Shown: positions 61,013-64,000 of the stretch, piece by piece | Numbering within the stretch: position 1 is the first letter of the stretch | Layout of the letters: every line of letters begins with the position of its first letter | The notes under the pieces: model-generated | The model's input: only the letters and a program-made list of their open reading frames with translations | Databases searched by the model: none | What the model was told of the DNA's origin: nothing | Translations under genes and position numbers: made by a program | Origin: Engraulis encrasicolus | Lineage: Eukaryota; Chordata; Actinopteri; Clupeiformes; Engraulidae | Direction: 5' to 3' | DNA length: 64,000 bases | NCBI RefSeq assembly: GCF_034702125.1 | Contig: NC_085876.1 | Span: forward strand, 8,704,364 to 8,768,363

Positions 61013-61292
61013 AGATTGTGTTAGTGTGTGTGCACCTGGTTATCACCTTCTGGGAGGCAGGCGATGGGTGGGTGCATATCACTGTCTGTCCTTATCTGAG
61101 TGTTTAGCAGTACACAGACTTTGACAGGCAGCTAAACTCGTTTTCTTCCAAAACTTCGTATTTATTTTGTCGGATACAATGCGTGAAACTGTGAACAAAA
61201 CAATCAAAAGGACTTATGAGGCGTCTGCCTAAACCATTAGGACACTACACTGTCACAACAATCGTGCTAGCAAGCCACATACAAGAGAAAAT

Positions 61293-62420
61293 GGTAACAC
61301 TTCCAAATAAGGGGCCATAATTAACAGTAAAGTAGCTATCACCTAATACTTATGTAAGGGTTAATAAGCATTACTTAACACCATATTAGACACACATTAA
61401 TTGTTATTAATGCATATGTTGAGCATTAGTAAGCAGTTACTTAACTAGATAACAATAGCATATTATTATTTAACTAATAGATAAGTAAGGGCACAGTTAA
61501 TAGTTAAGTAGCTATCAGGTCATACTTAACTAAGGACCAAAATTAATACTTACTTAATACAAAAGTATGGCATAACTAATGGATAAATAATACATAAATA
61601 TTGGGAGTTGGGACCCTTATAATAGAGTTGGCTGCGGATAACTAATGGTTAATTAATGGATAGATATTGGTGTTTGGGACCCTTATATTAGAGTTGGCTG
61701 CGGATAACTAATGGTTAATTAATCCATAGATATTGGTGTTTGGGACCCTTATAATAGAGTTGGCTGCGCATACCTAATAGTTAAGTAATTGGTCTACTTT
61801 GACGTCTAGCGTTCACTTGCTCAAATCACTGTAATAATGGCAACAGGAGCCATTATATAGCAAGGATTGGACGTACACTTCTCAATGATGGTGGGGTGAT
61901 GAGATGTAATTTGTTCATATACCACTTATTAGTTTTAATGGTAAAAACCCTACAATAAATGCAGAACATTATGAAGAGTAATAGTTTTGAAGCAAAACTA
62001 AACCATTCCTTTGTGATAATTAAGTTAATGTCTGAAAATATTAGCTCCAAGAAGTGCAGTGCATGATGGGTACTCAATCTACAGACAATATTTCGGTATT
62101 ATTTATTCATTAGTTATGCCTTACTTTTGTATTAAATAAGTGTTAATTTTGGTCCTTAGTTAAGTATGACCTAATAGCTACTTAACTATTACTGTACCCT
62201 TACTTATCTATTAGTTAAATAATTTTTATGCTATGAACTTGTAACACAAGGTAATAGTTATCTAATAGTTAAGTAACTGCTTGCTAATGTTTGACATATG
62301 CATTAATAACAATTAATATGTGTCTAATGTGGCGTTAAGTAATGATTATTAACCCTTACTAAAGTATTAGGTTATAGCTACTTTGCTGTTAATTATGGCA
62401 CCTTATTTGGAAGTGTTACC
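61293..62420. mobile_element. hAT-like non-autonomous element with about 300-bp inverted arms
   Basis: A 1,128-bp element begins GGTAACACTTCCAAATAAGG and ends in its complement. It is flanked by a perfect 8-bp duplication GAGAAAAT (61,285-61,292 and 62,421-62,428). Arms of about 300 bp (61,293-61,590 and 62,100-62,420) are inverted with scattered mismatches. The centre holds three copies of a unit of about 78 bp. No transposase is present. Confidence 0.9.
61597..61785. repeat. 78-bp tandem repeat x about 2.5 inside the hAT-like element
   Basis: The unit GGGACCCTTATAATAGAGTT / GGCTGCGGATAACTAATGG / ATAGATATTGGTGTTT recurs three times with few changes (starts near 61,611, 61,677 and 61,743). 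Confidence 0.9.
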
Positions 62421-62585
62421 GAGAAAATACATGAAGCATTACTTTATACTACTTCAGCACGCTACAAATAGAAAAGTATTCTATATGATGTCTATGGGAA
62501 GATATGTTTTAATTACCCAGTCGCCTTGATGTGACGTGAACAGGAAGTGTGCATGATTTCATTCGCTGTAATAACACTCAAAAAT

Positions 62586-62783
62586 CAGTGTTGCCAGATT
62601 GGGCTGTTTCCCGCCCAATTGGGCTGCTTAGGATGGCCTTGTGCGGGTAAAAATGGCATTTAGCAGAAAAACCTGCCCAATTTTTGCCATAGAAATCAAT
62701 AGAATTGGGCGCGATTTTGTGCTTCTAGGCGGGTTTTGAGCATTTTTTGGGCTGGAAATCATCAGCCTCATCTGGCAACCCTG
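62586..62783. mobile_element. hAT-type MITE, 198 bp
   Basis: The ends CAGTGTTGCCAGATTGGG and ATCTGGCAACCCTG are inverted. A perfect 8-bp target duplication TCAAAAAT lies at 62,578-62,585 and 62,784-62,791. Confidence 0.88.
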
Positions 62784-62791
62784 TCAAAAAT

Positions 62792-64000
62792 ACTGCATTG
62801 TGATAAGTTGCACAGATGAAATATCCAAATAATGACTTTGTAGGAGTTTTGACTGTAGGTGTTTTCATGATCTATGTGAGTTCTGTTCATCACATAATTA
62901 CGAAAATCACACAGAATGTGCATTAGAATGTGTAGATTCAGAATCCACTAAAAAACTCAAAAACGTGTTCTCCCGTTTTTGGGAGCCAACGCATGGGAAG
63001 TAAAAACGGGTTTTCCCTTGGTTTAGTAGTCAATGTGTTAATGACAAAATGCTTATTTATTTAGAAAATAGTGGCTTTGATAAAAAGATATAACAGAAAG
63101 TTGGGATAGGCTACAAGGTTGCTGCTGATCAGTGACGATAGGGAGCAGTGCACTGCTTTTGAAGCAAATTCCTTTCACTGACTCTCACTATTCACAGTGA
63201 TGCATACTTATGACATACTTGTCCCCCTGTCCCATAAGTTTTTCTTGGCCTATCTTCTTTGGGGACTTTTGCACACCCCCTTGTCTTTTGTATGTATATG
63301 TTTTATGTTCACTTGTCTTTTTTTTTTTTTTTTTTTTTACAGTTGTTGATCAGCTGTATTGTTGTAATGACCGAGTCTGAAAGTGTGAACAAATTCCTTC
63401 CTTCATTCATGTATGGCTTCCTTCATTCATTCTTTGTTTAATTTATTCATTCATTGATTCTCAGAGGTGGATAAAGTAAAAGTTGAGGTACTCTTGCAGT
63501 GAATTTACATCACTGAGTACAGTGGGGAAAACATGGGTAGGCTATAAATGATGCACTATTAGGTCACTTTTGATAAAACCATCAGCTAAGTTTACCATAC
63601 AAAGGGAAAGTGCAGTCAACATTGAGTTCAGACTAAGAATGGTCTTCATTACACCTCCTTTACATTGTGACAAAGCCTTATGGTCCAAATATGTCCTGTT
63701 TTAGATAGATTGCTATGTCAAATTTTCAGTACCTATATCCAACCCAATCAATAGCCAAGGCTTTGAAGGCATTTTTCTCCGTTTCAATGTTGGCATAGTT
63801 ACTGCACTTTGGCTGTGTAGGGCAAACATATAATACAGTATAATGTCTTGCAACTGACTGTCTGATCACACCAGGGGTACCACCTGTTCCCCAAGCTCAC
63901 ACGTGACAGTGGCTAGGTCTACATGAGACATTCTATTCAGAATCAACTCCATTTAATTCTGAATAAAGCTTAACCCATTGATGCCTGATGTTGCGTTGCG
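62792..64000. other. Non-coding interval to window end
   Basis: Unique AT-rich sequence with a poly-T run at about 63,320-63,338 and TTCATTCATTCATT-like words near 63,430-63,455. No gene seen. Confidence 0.5.

Overview
This window is vertebrate nuclear DNA, almost certainly from a ray-finned (teleost-type) fish. The evidence is two vertebrate-type Hox genes and an Evx gene with normal vertebrate exon structure, a very high density of (CA)n/(GA)n microsatellites, several tRNA-headed SINE families, hAT-like and Tc1/mariner DNA transposons, and frequent short AGGCCTA-type words. There is no prokaryotic gene organisation. I cannot name the species from sequence alone.

Only three genes are well supported. 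(1) An even-skipped/Evx homeobox gene on the minus strand, three coding exons between 14,606 and 12,074. (2) A Hox paralogy-group 3 gene on the plus strand, coding exons 32,660-33,047 and 33,755-34,536; its homeodomain is divergent and its hexapeptide is damaged. (3) A Hox paralogy-group 1 gene on the plus strand, exons 39,150-39,861 and 40,100-40,440, whose protein resembles Hoxa1 along its whole length. The order evx(-) > hox3(+) > hox1(+) matches the two ends of a vertebrate Hox cluster, where Evx sits divergently at the posterior end. Here, however, no group 13 to 4 gene, no group 2 gene, no mir-196 and no mir-10 was seen between them. About 18 kb separates the Evx and Hox3 start codons, so this looks like a severely eroded Hox cluster in which only the Evx anchor and two anterior Hox genes survive.

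Layout. 1-12 kb: microsatellites, SINEs, and GC-rich or TAAT-rich islands that may be conserved regulatory elements 3' of evx. 12-14.6 kb: evx. 14.6-31 kb: repeat-rich filler, with a Penelope-like fragment carrying a hammerhead-like motif, a cluster of short inverted motifs, a 1.7-kb tandem duplication, a possible unannotated transcription unit at about 22.9-25.6 kb, and a probable retroelement tail at 27.4 kb. 31-34.5 kb: hox3 with a likely untranslated first exon. 37.8-38.0 kb: a near-perfect long inverted repeat. 38.8-40.4 kb: hox1 with PBX/HOX and PREP/MEIS motifs upstream. 43.15 kb: a perfect DR5 retinoic-acid-response-type motif 3' of hox1. 44-64 kb: gene desert with many microsatellites, MITEs, a Tc1 transposon relic, a hAT-like element, and several repeat-poor islands that may be enhancers.

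Functional picture, partly inferred: hox1 appears intact and probably still works in hindbrain patterning under retinoic acid and PBX/HOX control. evx appears intact. hox3 keeps an open reading frame but shows changes expected of relaxed or altered constraint. Which of the A, B, C or D clusters this is stays unresolved: the hox1 protein says A, the evx N-terminus looks like the extra teleost Evx paralog (eve1), and the absence of hox2 and the divergence of hox3 fit none of the standard teleost clusters I know.
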